64,000 nt of DNA. Source: Symsagittifera roscoffensis (taxonomy: Eukaryota; Xenacoelomorpha; Acoela; Convolutidae). This document shows, piece by piece, positions 45,485 to 58,034 of the stretch. A program made the position numbers and the translations under genes. The notes under the pieces were generated by a model, which did no database searches, was not told the origin of the DNA, and saw only the letters and a program-made list of their open reading frames with translations. The DNA is taken from NCBI RefSeq assembly GCF_963678635.1, contig NC_087062.1, positions 57,862,129 to 57,926,128 on the forward strand, in the 5' to 3' direction. Every line of letters begins with the position of its first letter. Within the stretch, counting starts at the first letter, position 1.

Positions 45485-46440
45485 TATTAAACAAATTATT
45501 CAAGGTCAAAATCAAACAGAAGTAATTACACAAAGTATAATAAAAATCGTTCTCAATCAAATTCTCGAAATTGAAATTTTTCAAACGAACATTCCAGAAA
45601 CTCCTCATATGATCAAAGCAGGAACTACTCAATCATTGGAAATAGATAATACTCAGATAATAGATCACGTAATTAATCAAACACTAGATTAAACTTTAAA
45701 AATCATCCCAATAGATCACGTGACAATCCCAGGAACGGAAACTCTAATTATTCAAATCGACAGAGAAATTTTTTTTAGTCACCACACAGGAATAAAACAC
45801 AATATCGAAACTCACAACAAAACTATAGATGTATTACACCTAAGCATCAAAGACAAATAAATCAGGTACAATCAACTGAAGAAACTCAGCCAGACCCTCC
45901 CGGTAATGATAACACAGAAAAATTAGAGTTACAGCTAAATCACATAAATTGTGAATTCACAGATGATGAGAGTGAAACAGAAATTAAGCTTTCAATAAAA
46001 AGCTTCAGATTGAAAATGAATACGAAACACCAAATGAATCGAATTATTATCAAAACAATGAAAGTTTTAATAAATTCAAAAATATAGACAAAAAACCAAA
46101 ACTTAACAGATTGCACAGAACAAGAACTTAAAGGAAGTTCAAGTACGAAAATTATATAACAAAATACAGCAAATAAAATACAACCACCTGAAGAAAAATT
46201 TTGGACAATCCCACTTCTCTTAGATAGTCCAAAAAGCAAAGATTTTCAAACACCAGACCTCTAAACAGATTTCCTAATAAACATTCCCTCATGGAATGAA
46301 ATACAAACTTTACATCCAAAATTATTACCTTCAAAGACCTCAAGCAGATTAGCTAAAGAACAACGATCGAATCTAACTAACTTTGGAAAAATTCAATTAC
46401 TCCACGTTCCTACTCGAACAATGGAACAAAATAAACTTTT
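45485..46440 (+). pseudogene. pol: E3 nucleocapsid tail and protease remnant
   Basis: The Ser/Arg/Asn-rich tail continues in broken frames to about 45850. The protease begins near 46195 (FWTIPLLLDSPKSKDF), but the catalytic D-S-G loop is missing: where E2 has about ten residues around it, E3 passes straight from TDFLI to IPSWNEIQTLHP (about 46264-46320). The protease is therefore dead. 46441-46748 holds no recognisable domain. Confidence 0.6.
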
Positions 46441-46748
46441 GAATAAAATTTCAAACAAACATTTCATATCATAGATATAAAACTCAAAATCGTTAGATTA
46501 CCAATTATTAGTAAGTTTATCCCCACGATTAATATCCTAATTAGCAATATACATTTGAAGGATAAATACATAAAAATGAACAACACATCACTCACATTCT
46601 ATCAAAGATTAAATAAAAAACCTCCATTTAATTCAAGTTTTACCTTATTAACAACCAAGAATGGAAACAATTATCAGGAGATGTACACACTTTCTCAAAA
46701 AACCAAATCCACCACTACAACATAGTTCAAAACAAACAACGACTATAG

Positions 46749-47066
46749 ATGTCCGAACTTGAACTCAAATCAATCCAAAAGTTAATTCGAGTATTAACCT
46801 CATCGATCAAATACACAAAAAATACAAGTTCAGATATAACTTTTTTGCACGTATACAATAACTCACCATATAAAATAATGTTACCCTTAGGATTTTTAGG
46901 ATATTGTGAAACCAATGCAACAATTTCTCCCACTGTAAAAACAGCATATAGAGTGAGTACTATCTTAAAATTATTAGATGTGTGTCAATCAACAATCCTC
47001 AACGAAGAAATATCAATTAAAAACATAATTAATGATTCAAAACGAAACACAGAACAGTTTACATGA
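46749..47066 (+). pseudogene. pol: E3 protease-RT linker domain
   Basis: 105 open codons matching E2 32214-32714, including VYNNSPYKIMLPLGFLGYCE and LDVCQSTILNEE. A stop replaces the next codon. The remaining part of the domain is visible to about 47190 with indels. Confidence 0.6.
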
Positions 47067-47249
47067 ACACCTCATTTTGAACCAGCATTCTAAATTTCAA
47101 AGTATACCACTGAACGACAGAAATTTCTTACGATGTTCAATTTCCAACACTCTCAAATTACACAACAAGAATTTGAACAATTAGCAGAACTACTATTTAA
47201 AAACCCAATGGTTTGATGTTGAAAAAGTTTGATGTTGAAAAAAAAATTC

Positions 47250-47990
47250 AAGACTACATCTACCTCTAAAACCTGACGCAGTTTTCAAAAAACCACGAGC
47301 AATCAAAGTTCCAATTCACTTACAATACAAAGTCGATAGAACACTAGATATCTTAGAACAATACGAAATCATTTCTTCAGTTAATTAAGAAGAGCAACCA
47401 AAGTGAAACACATTCATAAATCCCATTATTATCCTCGCTAAAGGAGAATCATTGAAAATTGTTCTTGATGCTGATACCTCAATTCACTTTTTGATGAATC
47501 TAAACGTAATTGGCCTAGAGAACTAATTCAAGTAATTCTCACAAAAAAAGACAAAACTTTACAGCAGCTGACATGAACAGCGCGTATAATCAATAGCACT
47601 AGACGAACAATCACGACGCTCAACACAATTTCTTATTGAAATCAACAAAACGAGTTGAATAGACTTTTCTATGGAATTTTTATAGAATCAACAGCTTTTT
47701 CAGCATTCATGAGTAAAATTTTTTGACCAATTATTCTCAGCATGAATGTTATAACCTATTTAGACAATGTTTTTATGCAATTACAAACAAAACACGAAAT
47801 GCTTAAAGTATTGGAAAAAAATAACCATATAGTACTTAAGGAAAACATGAAAGCAGCCCCAGATAAATCACATTTCTTTTTACCCGTGTTAAATTCCTTG
47901 GACATATTATTGAAGGAAATACGATAAATCCATTAAAATCGCGCATAGACGCCATCATTAAACTTCAACTTCCATCAAATAAAATGTAAA
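47250..47990 (+). pseudogene. pol: E3 reverse transcriptase remnant
   Basis: Blocks in several frames match E2 RT: LPLKPDAVFKKPRAIKVPIH (about 47264-47323), FINPIIILAKGESLKIV and the catalytic region ITYLDNVFMQLQ at about 47745, where the second catalytic Asp is Asn. The palm motif around 47570-47590 is frame-broken. It cannot be active. Confidence 0.7.
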
Positions 47991-48059
47991 TCCAAGAATT
48001 TCTTGGATTGCTTAATGGACAACAGAAATTCAAAAACGATTTGAAGAAATCAAAACACT

Positions 48060-48711
48060 TTTCACTGAACAAATATCAAATAACAATCCAGATCCAGATC
48101 AACCATTTTATAGTATGTGCGACGCCTCAATTTTTGGCATCGGCGCAGCAATATTACAATCACACAGTGGAACAAATAAAAAGAAACTTGTTTCAGCAAA
48201 CTGAAGAATATTTACACAAGCTGAACTTAGACTCTCTACACTTATGAGAGAATGCACAGCTATAATATACACTCTCACAGAATATGAATTTTTAATACTT
48301 GGGTCAAAACATCCAACATTTCTCTTTGCAGACCATAAAAAAATAATTTTTCTCTTTACAGAGAAATTTCAAAACTTACATATAGTCTGGACTGCAGGAA
48401 GAAGGCTTGCATTGCCACATACACTCAGACGCAATACACCACCTGAATTGACAACAAGAAAAACGACGGTAGAAATACCGCAAAATTTTAAGTTTTTCCT
48501 TGCAAAAGACGAAACATCACCACAATTAAAAAGTAATTATGCAGTAAAAACCGACCTTGATAATGCACAAATGAATAATTTACATAACTTTCCACTTTAT
48601 CTAGATTGCCAAAATAATCACGATGAAGTAGATTTGTTAGCAAACTCTACATTTAAACTGATGCCATATTCATTATTAACCAAGAACAGTACACAACAAA
48701 AACCACTTTAA
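48060..48711 (+). pseudogene. pol: E3 RNase H and tether
   Basis: RNase H starts at about 48110 (FYSMCDASIFGIGAAI; the first catalytic Asp is kept here, unlike in E2), continues in frame at 48244 (MRECTAIIYTLTEYEFLILG) and passes the tether (KDETSPQLKSNYAVKTDLD) only once. The last recognisable frame ends at 48711. Confidence 0.65.
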
Positions 48712-48884
48712 AAATTTGTATAGGACAGACCTATTTCCCTTAGTAAAAAAAAACTGAACTCATAATATAAATTATCAGGACCCCCAGATTTAGACTCAAA
48801 AAATACACATTAAAGCAAGTTTTTGTTCTATTTGACGCTCTAGGTAAAATACCTCTCTCAAAAACAGAAAGTGAAAAGATTGTC

Positions 48885-49085
48885 CCAGTCCTTAGACAAC
48901 TCAAGTCTTGGCACAAGTATATAACAAAACCCGCAAAGGCATATATCGTAATTCCAGGAAACAAAACACTTCTGAAATACTTCAGAAAAATTAATAACAC
49001 ATCCATGAATGAGAACACCATTTTTGTGGAATAACAAACATTTGATTTAAAATAAATTTGTCTACCCTTAAGTATAATACAAGTG
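48885..49085 (+). pseudogene. pol: E3 integrase N-terminal scrap
   Basis: RQLKSWHKYITKP and LKYFRKINNTSMNEN match the start of the E2 integrase frame (30130-29980). Similarity ends at about 49085 within the sequence equivalent to E2 29930. Everything downstream is unrelated. Confidence 0.6.
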
Positions 49086-50634
49086 TTGCAAAATTTTTGA
49101 ATGAGTACAGCTTTCTGATGAGAACTTCAGCAAAGTCTACAGCTAAAAATTTTTTTTTCATTTGAAAATCTCCTACAGTTCAGTTCCTTTTATCAAAATG
49201 GGAAGAATTTTTAAAAGAAAATGAAATCTATCTGATTACTCCGTCATTTCTTTGAGAATTTTCAAAGTTCAAAATGCTGCCTGATTCGTTTTGGAATCAA
49301 ACTTCCAGAGATTTGCTTTTAAAAATTCATCAACTACAAGTTATCCTCCCAATTTTACATCACAATCAATGACATTGACTATTTACTCAAAAACCAGCAA
49401 TTTCTCACTGTTTATATACAAAAAATTCAATTAACTCAATGAAAAAAATTGTAGAAATGCTACTTACTCTAATTTTTTTCTTTTGTTATTTATATCGGCA
49501 ATATTTTTTAATTTTACAGCAAACTACTTTTGGTCATTTCTTTTTGCGATTGCTTTTGTGTATCTTATTTTTTATTACTTATTTATCTTCCGTCAGCTAC
49601 CCCTCGCAGCTCTAAATCATTCTTGTTCTTACTCTTTTGCTCAACTTATTGCTCAAAATGGTCTTCTCAGTGCAAAACAGCAACCTTAGAAACTCTGTAG
49701 AATTTTTGCTTGATCTATTGACTCAATTTTTGTCTTGTTACAAATTTTTTAAGTTTCTCATTTGTTTGTACATTGGTATTGGTTTTTCTTTTCATCTGAA
49801 TTAAGTGTTTCTGAACCAAAGCTTAATTTTTAAAGACTTATAATGGCAAACTACTTAGAAAACATTGTTAGACAGTTGATTATTTTATCACAAAGCTTTT
49901 TTAATCACTATTCACAGAACCATGACAATCAATAAAACAATCAATAATATTCAACAAATCAAATTCAGATCATAGTTTTTGATTAGAACTTAGATATTGC
50001 CTATTGTTTTTTTTCCGAGTTAATCGTTTCTTTGAAAAACTAGGCATCTTTTCGGCTCTTTTCCATCGTAAATTTTGTTGAACTGTTCAATTAAGTTGAT
50101 TGAATACTTATCCACTTGATGTAACAAAACTTGAATAGAACCTGCGTTTGAACAATGTGTAAAGACAGTCAATTTCCTAATATATGTAAATATATTCATC
50201 AATCTCTGCAAAATTTGCTAAAAAGAAGTTCCTGTTAAAACCAAATGCAACTTACAATTCTCCAAAGAACATAAAAAATTGTAGGTAGACACACACCACA
50301 ATAATCTTGGGTTACTATGTATTTTTCGTAAAACTCGTTGGAAACAGAAATAAATAGCGATTTTTAACTGTAATCTGATAAAATGCTGGGAAGAGCTTGA
50401 CACATTGCAGCTGCCATTGGGAAGATTGATTTTTGCAGTAAATTGTGGATTTATATAAGAGAAATAACGTCTACACACTTTCCATGTAAGAAAAACTCAT
50501 ATAAAACCTTCAATATTTGGTACTATTCCATATATGGAAATCGCGATGACTCATATTGTTTACTTCCATTTTCATTTAATCTTAAAATCATTTCTCTCAT
50601 TTCTCCTCATCTGATCAGATCAATCCTCAAAAAT
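49086..50634. other. Unrelated AT-rich DNA replacing E3 integrase-env
   Basis: No integrase, env or other E2 sequence is recognisable here. Only short frames occur. The left border of the replacement lies at about 49086. Confidence 0.45.
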
Positions 50635-51190
50635 GTACTTTAGAAAAGACACAAGTCCCGATTATATTGAATGCTCAAAAAAACAAGCAAGAATTGGGAG
50701 ATTTGTTGGGTTCCAAAAATCCCACAAAGGAAAAATTTATTATGAACCTTGCTTTCAACTATTAAAAATTAATGATTTGGGACAATTTGAAAAGTCCCAA
50801 CAAGTCTTTCTTAGCGAAAAAGAAGGAGAAGCAATATCGGCAATCGGAATACCGTTATTCATGATGCTGAAAACCTTGGACTTGTACCTATAAATGAAGC
50901 CAAATCTGGCAAAGAATCAATTATGGATTAGGAGCTTGATATCTGCAATAGACTATGTGGAATAGCAACATACAACATGAGGAGGGTGTGAGTCACAATC
51001 AAGAAGTACAGTGTGAACAAGCCACCCTAAATTCAGATTCGACTCTTAACTGCAAAAGAGAATGAAGCAATGAAACAAGTTGCCTATGTCAACTATACTT
51101 TGGACGAGTTCAAAGTACTGTCCCAAATTTTGGGAAACTTTATGTTGGTTGATAATTTCAAACCTCAGAAATATTTTGTGATGGTTTGTA
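50635..51190 (+). pseudogene. Decayed ORF of unknown family
   Basis: 50633-50893 is open and protein-like (KKQARIGRFVGFQKSHKGK; KIYYEPCFQLLKIND). After a frame break it continues to about 51190 with AENLGLVPINEAKSGKE, ELDICNRLCGIATYNMRR and NYTLDEFKVLSQILGNF. The composition is unlike AT-driven noise. No family was recognised. It could be a cellular retrocopy, a transposon gene or part of an unknown insertion together with the zinc-finger frame at 52849. Confidence 0.35.
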
Positions 51191-52329
51191 TTTTTTGTAA
51201 TTGAAATATTTTTGGTTCGAAACAAGTTTTTACTTAAGTGTACATTTAGAGCTAGGATCTCTGAGGAAAAGTCAGACGAAACATACAATTTCAACAAAAT
51301 TGACATAAAACACTAGACAATTATCAAATAATTTTCCAGTGTTTGCTTAAGAAATTACAGAAAAACTTATTTAATTACTATTTGTATCAACATTTTAAGT
51401 AAATTTTGTCTTAATTGAACAATATTACAAACAAGAATATATATTTAGTTGAAAACATTATCATTGCTTATCCGAATTTTATTGGTTGTTTTAATTTTTC
51501 AGCATAATTTGAAGTTTTGATTAATAACATGATTTTCCTAAAAACTAATTAAACTCTAAATAAAGAAAAATGTTTTATGGGTATTGCTAATAAAAATTAA
51601 AGTAAAAATGGTACACCAATTCGAGTTTTTTCAAGTTACTGTGCTTATTTCAGTAAGAAATATGTATCTATCAAAAGCGTTTTCAATGTCTGAAATGGAC
51701 ACTTATCAGATTTTAAGTTTGAACTACCACAAAAAACTAGAAGAATGGTGAACAGATGATATTGATGCAGAATGTTTTAGTTTTAACTTGTATAAAAACA
51801 GAGAATAGTTTTGTTAAAAAGATGGAGAGGAGACTTCAGAAAAAAAGAGTACTGCCAGATTTAATCACACTTTTTCTATTTAGAAGAGTTAACACAGATT
51901 GAGTGGTCGATCAGAAAAAAAAAACAAAAAAATGAAGAGCCTATAGAACAAATATTGAAGATTAGGAACATCATTTCGATTACTGTTTTGAATTTGATAC
52001 AAATACAAAATCTAGATTTGTCAGAAATTCTTTTAAACAATTATCCAAATATAAAAGACACCGGGTTGTTTTTTTTTACAATATACTAAAAAGAAAGTGA
52101 TAAAATTGTATATTTTGTAATTTCGTTTTTTCACTGGTAAAACAGAACAAATCGAAAAAATTTTGATCGAAATTTCAAAATTTGAATTGAGTATCGAAAA
52201 AACAATATGAAGCAGACAAGAAATCTCTTTTATATCACTTTGATGCCAATTATATATGTTAGTTGTGTTAGAATATTTCAAAAAAAAATTTTGATTGGGA
52301 AGTTTCATAAACATAGTTTGGTTCTGGTC
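51191..52329. other. AT-rich stretch, nothing recognised
   Basis: Scattered short frames, none with a recognisable motif. Confidence 0.4.
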
Positions 52330-52640
52330 TACAGAGTTTTTTGTGAATACTTCATTCTTATTGGTTAATCTGTGAATACTTCATAATCTGGTAATACTTC
52401 ATTCTTATTGGTTATTAACACAAATACTACCTCTGAAGGAATCCTTGATATCTACAAACGATATCAAAATTAATAAAAAAACCCATGAGAAGTACAAGTC
52501 AATTTTGATTGGCTGACATTAAACTTACTGAAAACTCCATGACCATTGAAGCTCGATTCTGATTGGTTGATATCAGAAAAGATAAAAATTTCCTTATAAT
52601 TAAGGCTCGATTCTGATTGGTTGATAGCAAAACTTTTGAA
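52330..52640 (+). repeat. Tandem units carrying ATTGG (inverted CCAAT) words
   Basis: Direct repeats about 45 to 60 bp apart contain TTCTTATTGGTTA (52358, 52402) and then TTTTGATTGGCTGA / TTCTGATTGGTTGAT (about 52503, 52558, 52612). A further TCTGATTGG is at about 53247. The units also share AAAACTCCATG. The block lies just upstream of the zinc-finger frame at 52849. Confidence 0.6.
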
Positions 52641-52848
52641 AACTCCATGGTTAGATTGGATGGTTTTTGTTTCAGCTAGGCTAAATAGCATTTCCATTCT
52701 GATTTTATTTCACGCTAAAAACATTTGGTTAAAAACTTTGCTGTTTTTATCCACTTTTATTCATTTTTTTAGGCTATTTAACTTTTCTTTTCTAAAAATT
52801 TGGGACATTCCAAATCTACCGTTTTTCCTTTCTCTTCTTATTGTGATG

Positions 52849-53080
52849 CCATCACTGAATAGAAACGAAAGTGTTGCTTGTCTTGAATGTGGAGGAGAAT
52901 GCACACGTAAGGATGCGTCAAGACATCGAAAGCACTTTAAAGTTCTAAAGTGTTCCAATTGAAATTTTTATACGTATAGCAGCGAGGAACTTAATAATCA
53001 TAACAAGGAGAAGCATAATTCTCGTCAACATAATGTTAAACTATGTGCTCAGCAGCCGCCAAACTCACACCAAGAGAAGA
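52849..53080 (+). pseudogene. Two C2H2-like zinc fingers, interrupted by a stop
   Basis: The plus-strand frame reads CLECGGECTRKDASRHRKHF (finger 1, C-X2-C followed by a His pair) and then KCSN, a TGA stop at about 52961, and NFYTYSSEELNNHNKEKH (finger 2, whose second Cys position is the stop). The ATG at 52851 precedes finger 1 (MPSLNRNES). Which element or gene it came from is unknown. Confidence 0.5.
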
Positions 53081-55470
53081 TAATATTGATATAGTTTTAA
53101 TAAAAACATAAGGAGAAAATACTTTGAAAAATAAATTTTACTGAATCTGAACAGTCTATAGAAGAAATTTGAAAAAAAACTCTGGTAAAAATTATAAAGT
53201 TTATTCATCACTACTCTTGTTCTTTCATTTCTTTTATTTCAAATATTCTGATTGGTGATAAAACTAGCAGCAATTGAGTTCAAATTGTCGTGAAACTTTC
53301 AATGGAAATCGATCCGAAAATCTTTAATCTACAATAAAAACTCCAATGGTTGCAAGCTTGCGGAGAATTTGTTGCAATAAATTTGTAGTAAAAGTGAATA
53401 AGAGACGCAAATGAATGTTTCAGCATTTGTGGAAATTTTGTAAAAAAAACCTGGATATTTATAGAACATCGACTAAATGAAAGGTATTGCCTGGTTACTA
53501 TTTTAAAGCTTTTCTTGTTTAGTGCTTGTAAAAGTGTTCTTTTAGAGTACTGCAATTTTAAGCCGATAATGGGGTTAATTTATTCAGAATTATAGTTTTC
53601 TACTGTTTTTGACGGTTTCAGAAAATAAATTGGTAAATTACATAGAATAGGTTTAAAATTATTTTTGTTTTCGACAACTTGTGAATACTTCAACTTAATA
53701 ATATACAATATTCTCAACCAAAAATTTACTTCTCTATAGAAATTCAGAGTTGAAGCAGCAACATTATGTTATCAAGTTGAGAATTCATTTGAAGATTTCT
53801 TGCAAAAGGTTTATGATTTTAATTCGGCTTCGGATTATTGAACATTCGTTAAAATGATACATTTTTTCATCAAAAAATTTAACTTTCAAGTGAAACTGTG
53901 TTCAAATTAGATTAAGTTGGAAGATAATAGATGAAGCAGAAACTGAAAAAATACTAATTTGAGATAGAAACTCAAAATAATTCATTAGGAGTTTTGAGAC
54001 AATCTAACTAAAATTTAGCTTATAAATTACATCTTGAGAAAAATCCAACATAAATTTGTAATGTTTGGCAAATTTCTTATCATTTGTTATATTAGATAAA
54101 CTTATACAAAAACTCGGATATTTTGAGCAATTTTTTTGAATCAACTCTGTCATCTTTTGGAAGATGATACATGAAGGATAAATCGAAAATTTGCTTTCAA
54201 GATCAACTTTTCATTATTTTGGATAAAAAACAAAAAATTTTGAAGTCGAAAGATTTTTAGAGAAAATAATATGGAGCTTGCTGAAAGTTTCTGAGCAAAT
54301 TATTACTTTGGCAGAACCAGCTGTAGCATCTCTTATTTTTTTAAACTTTAAGACGAAAATTTTCAATTAGTAAAGATTTTGTTCTGGTTAGCTTCAGTTT
54401 CTTTCAATTAGAAAATTACGTAGAACTATAAATTTTTTGCTTAATAAAATTAGCAAATTAATTACTTGCTAAAGTTTGCACCTTGATATCCTTTTCTAAA
54501 TCATTTTTTTCTAAGAACCGTTTTTTTTGAAGTATTTAAATGTTGCAGAATTTAGGAACTAGACCTACTTGCGTATTTCTACTGAATCTTTTGAATGCTT
54601 TAACTAGCACTGATTCTTTCTCACTGAGACTTTTTTGAGAAAGCTTCAAACACAAATCAAGAAAACAAAGCGATTTCATAAATGTTTTGCAGGAAAAGTG
54701 ATAGTTAACTATCCCAAAAATTGTACTTTTGCTTAAATAACTTTTTTTGATATAACTAAACAAGGGAAACTAAAATAGAAACTAAAAAAATTACAAAGTA
54801 ATCATCAGACGTTATCAGTTCTAACTTTATCTCTGCCAGCAAATTGTTCGTTCAATGGAAACCTTTTTCCTCCTAAATTCCCCATATTAGACTAAATTTT
54901 CTTGCAAAGTGAGTTCAATAGCGAAAACATGAAAAAAGCAGAGAGCAAGAATAACCTTAGAACATAGAAAAATACTAAGCAAAAATCTTGATAATTACGT
55001 TATAGAAGCAACAGAAAGATAATCATTAGTTTTGAAGAAGATTTTGTTAAATTTCATCCAATCTAATATAATTTTTAAGAAGAATTTAGCCCATTGTTAG
55101 TCAATTTTAGCAGTACAACGTTCATTTTTCAATATTGATCCGGTACGTGTTTTCAATACTCACATAAAAAATTTCTTAGAAATGGTAATTTTTGTACAAG
55201 TTTCGGTTAATCTTTGAGAAAAAACTGAGGAGTTGAATCATGATCTAGAAATTTCAATGAATATTGCTCTTATTGTTCTTTTGAATTGAGATTCTTAGTT
55301 GAATTGTCCTTGAATTGCACAAACAACCAGTTAATTACACAAATGATAGTTTAAAAATGGAAAACTTTGGATAGACTTGACAATTTTTTTTCTCGAAAAC
55401 AACGATGATTTACACTATTTTACCGAAAAATCGGAAGTATCAATATTCATTCAGCTAATATGAGCTTTAT
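53081..55470. other. AT-rich DNA without recognised features
   Basis: 2.4 kb with short frames only (longest 91 codons, not protein-like). No similarity to other parts of the window was noticed. Confidence 0.4.
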
Positions 55471-55479
55471 ATGTTCAGA

Positions 55480-56220
55480 GAATTACATAAACCGTTTTTT
55501 AGATAAAATTAGGGTAAAATTTATTGCATTTCCTGATTTTGAGAGAAAATTAAGGAAAATCCATGTTTCTCTTCAAAGTTTTGTATCAGTGTCTCAACAT
55601 GATGCCAATTGAAATACACTTTGAGCCTAATTTTAAACTCTAAACGTATTTATTTTTTATTCAATTAGATCAGAAGCAACAAAAAACTAGCCAAAACTTT
55701 GAGATTTCTGCAGTTTTTTCCAAAAACTTGCAATTTTTTTCCAAAACTTTGAAATTTTTGCAAATTTTCCAAAAACTTGAAATTTTTGCAATTTTTTCCA
55801 AGTATTTTGAATTTAGCATTTTTTTTCCAAAAAACCTTGACTTTTTCCGAAGTTTCAGTAGACTTGAAACCATAATGAGTTTTCCCTCTGGTATTCAGAA
55901 CTTAATATAACCTGCTTCTGAGCACAAATTATGGTAAATTTTATCATATTTTAATCTTTTGAGTGAAAATAGTGGAAAATCCATCTTTTCAAAATTTTTT
56001 CTCATTGACACGACATGATTCGAAATAAATTACAACATGGGCCTAATTTTAAACTCTGCACGTAATATAATAACGAATTTTTGCAACTAGATCAAATGCG
56101 ACAAAAAAACTAACCAAAACCTGAGCTTTCTGCAATTTTTTCTAAAAAATTAAAACTTTTGCCTTTTTTTTCCAAAACCTTGACTTTTTTCGAGTTTCAG
56201 CAGGTTTCAGTACAGTTTCA
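55480..56220. repeat. Diverged tandem duplication with TTTTCCAAAA-rich core
   Basis: About 55480-55890 and 55900-56220 share blocks in order: GGGTAAAATTTATTGCAT / TGGTAAATTTTATCATAT, GGAAAATCCAT, GCCTAATTTTAAACTCT and ACTAGCCAAAAC / ACTAACCAAAAC, followed by runs of TTTTTTCCAAAAACTT. The first unit has several more copies of the last motif. The open frames here arise from that simple repeat. Confidence 0.6.
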
Positions 56221-56559
56221 GGTAAAAATAGCACTAATTAAAAAAGTAAGATAATCTATTAAATTAGTTAATAGGTCGAATTAAGAAAAATCTTATCTTA
56301 TTTTGAAGTTTTGTTTTGATAAATTTTCATTTTTTTTGATAGAAAATCTAAGTTTTTATCCAAGAACATTTTCCACTAACTTACTATGAACTAAAAAACT
56401 AATTACAGGAACTTCGTTTCACAACTGTCACGTAATCACGTAATTAACCATTGATATTAACCAATTAGAAAACGCGCGCCGAAGTTTTTGTGAAGAAACT
56501 AGACATTTCTTCTTAAAATCCAACCGTTTTTTTCTCTTACCATCGCACACAAACCTTAC

Positions 56560-56812
56560 CATCTTAATACATTGGGAAACCTATTTCCTATCCTAAAAAG
56601 TCTTAATTCCCTACAATGAATCCTTATACATTGGGAAATCTATACACTATCCTAATAGATGGGAAATTCGGGCGCCGAAAAAAAACTTACCATCTGAAAC
56701 CTGGTATCTCAATACATTGGGAAACCTATTCTCTATCTTTTTACACTGGGCAATTTATTTCCTATGTTAATACATAGGGTGAAGACCGGATACTCTATAG
56801 CCTATGTTAATA
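56560..56812. repeat. Short degenerate repeats of ATACATTGGGAAACCTAT type
   Basis: ACATTGGGAAA-CTAT-like words recur at about 56569, 56627 and 56712, with weaker copies at 56745 and 56770. Spacing is irregular, 35 to 85 bp. Confidence 0.55.
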
Positions 56813-56826
56813 CAAGAAGGTATTCA

Positions 56827-56844
56827 CCCCCCCCCCCCCCCCCC
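56827..56844. repeat. Run of 18 C
   Basis: A C homopolymer, continuing after one A as CCCCC. The length is likely variable and prone to assembly error. Confidence 0.9.
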
Positions 56845-57185
56845 ACCCCCGGGCTGAACTGCCACGGCATATACTACTTACCGATCCCAGTCACTTGGCA
56901 CTTCACACGGAAAGCTCAACTTCACCCTTTTGCTCTAAATTTAACGAAATCGATACATCATTGCATCGATTAGAAGTCTTGACACAATCACCCAAGACTA
57001 CCCAAGATCAACTAAACCCATCTTGAAACACGAACAAGAGAATCTTTGTCCATCTACACGAACAACTACATCCCTCCTCTCTTCAAGAAATCACTGCTCA
57101 AAACTTCCAAAGAAAACTATATCAGCCGTCCTTCACTACAAAAAAGAACAATTTAAGACTAAAAACTCTCTAAACCCCGGATGGG

Positions 57186-57586
57186 TGGAACCAGTTCTAA
57201 ACTAGTATTTGTAATTGGACATAAATACAATTATATTATTGATGAAACTATCACTATAAATTATTACTAACTAACTAATCATATTCCAGCTCTAACATTG
57301 ACACTTATTTGTAAGTGGTGAAACTACTTTTAGTTTCAGCACCAGAACAATTTGAATAAATCTTAGACTACAGTTGTTCTCCTTCTGGATAAACAAGAAC
57401 TAACTCGCGAAAACCTGTACACTAGGTCTATTGGGACTAGGAGATATAAGAGTAAGGTTAACATTGGTATATGACTAGGAAAATGCACGAATCTATCCGG
57501 CCGAAAAGGAAATAGAGTGACGAACATACGGTGTATCTTATCTGATATTACTCTATGAGTACAGACCAAATGTCTGTCGTAACTCA
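57186..57586 (+). mobile_element. E3 3' LTR
   Basis: 401 bp from TGGAACCAG to AACTCA in plus orientation. The block before it (AACCCCGGATGGG, 57173-57185) matches the sequence next to the 3' LTRs of E0 and E2. It is diverged but keeps CGAATCTATCCGGCCGAAAA and the hairpin region (57316-57343). The following CATG has no partner because the 5' LTR is truncated. Confidence 0.85.
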
Positions 57587-58034
57587 CATGTCGGTAGCCT
57601 AGCAGCATTTTATTTTTCTGAATTCCGGACTCCTGATAAATATTTGTTTTCTTCTGAGTTTTAATCAGCATATGGGTATTTCAATAGCTTACCAAAAATT
57701 CTATACTTTTGGCCGATTCGGCTTATTTACCAGTCGACCTACCATGGCGAACAAAAAATTTTGTGGTGGTGCTGAAATTTGAAAGGCTTATTTTAGCCAA
57801 TCAGGTTGAAGCAAATTACTTCCAGATAAGAAATATTGATTGTTGGACGGAATAAGAAAGATGACACCATTTCTGTATAAAATATGCTTTCCAATCATAG
57901 GTTTGATCAGCAAAAAATTAAAGTAGCAAAATGATGTCCAAGGGGGACCCTTTTTTGGGGCTATATGGTCAAATCCCATGGGAAGAGTGGTAATATGAGG
58001 AGGCGAACACTACCTTCCACCCCCCTGTCTCTAA
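57587..58034. other. Spacer, nothing recognised
   Basis: No gene. Short frames here are not protein-like. Confidence 0.4.

Larger units (their letters stand above)
40822..57586 (+). mobile_element. E3, decayed plus-strand relative of E2
   Basis: It starts with the last 90 bp of an E2-family LTR (40822-40911) and a primer-binding site, follows the E2 order through leader, ORF-a, ORF-b, gag, protease, linker, RT, RNase H and the first part of integrase (to about 49085), and ends with a 401-bp LTR (57186-57586). Between 49086 and about 57150 the integrase-env part is not recognisable. Stops and indels are frequent. The 5' LTR has lost its first 320 bp, so no target duplication can be read. Confidence 0.8.
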
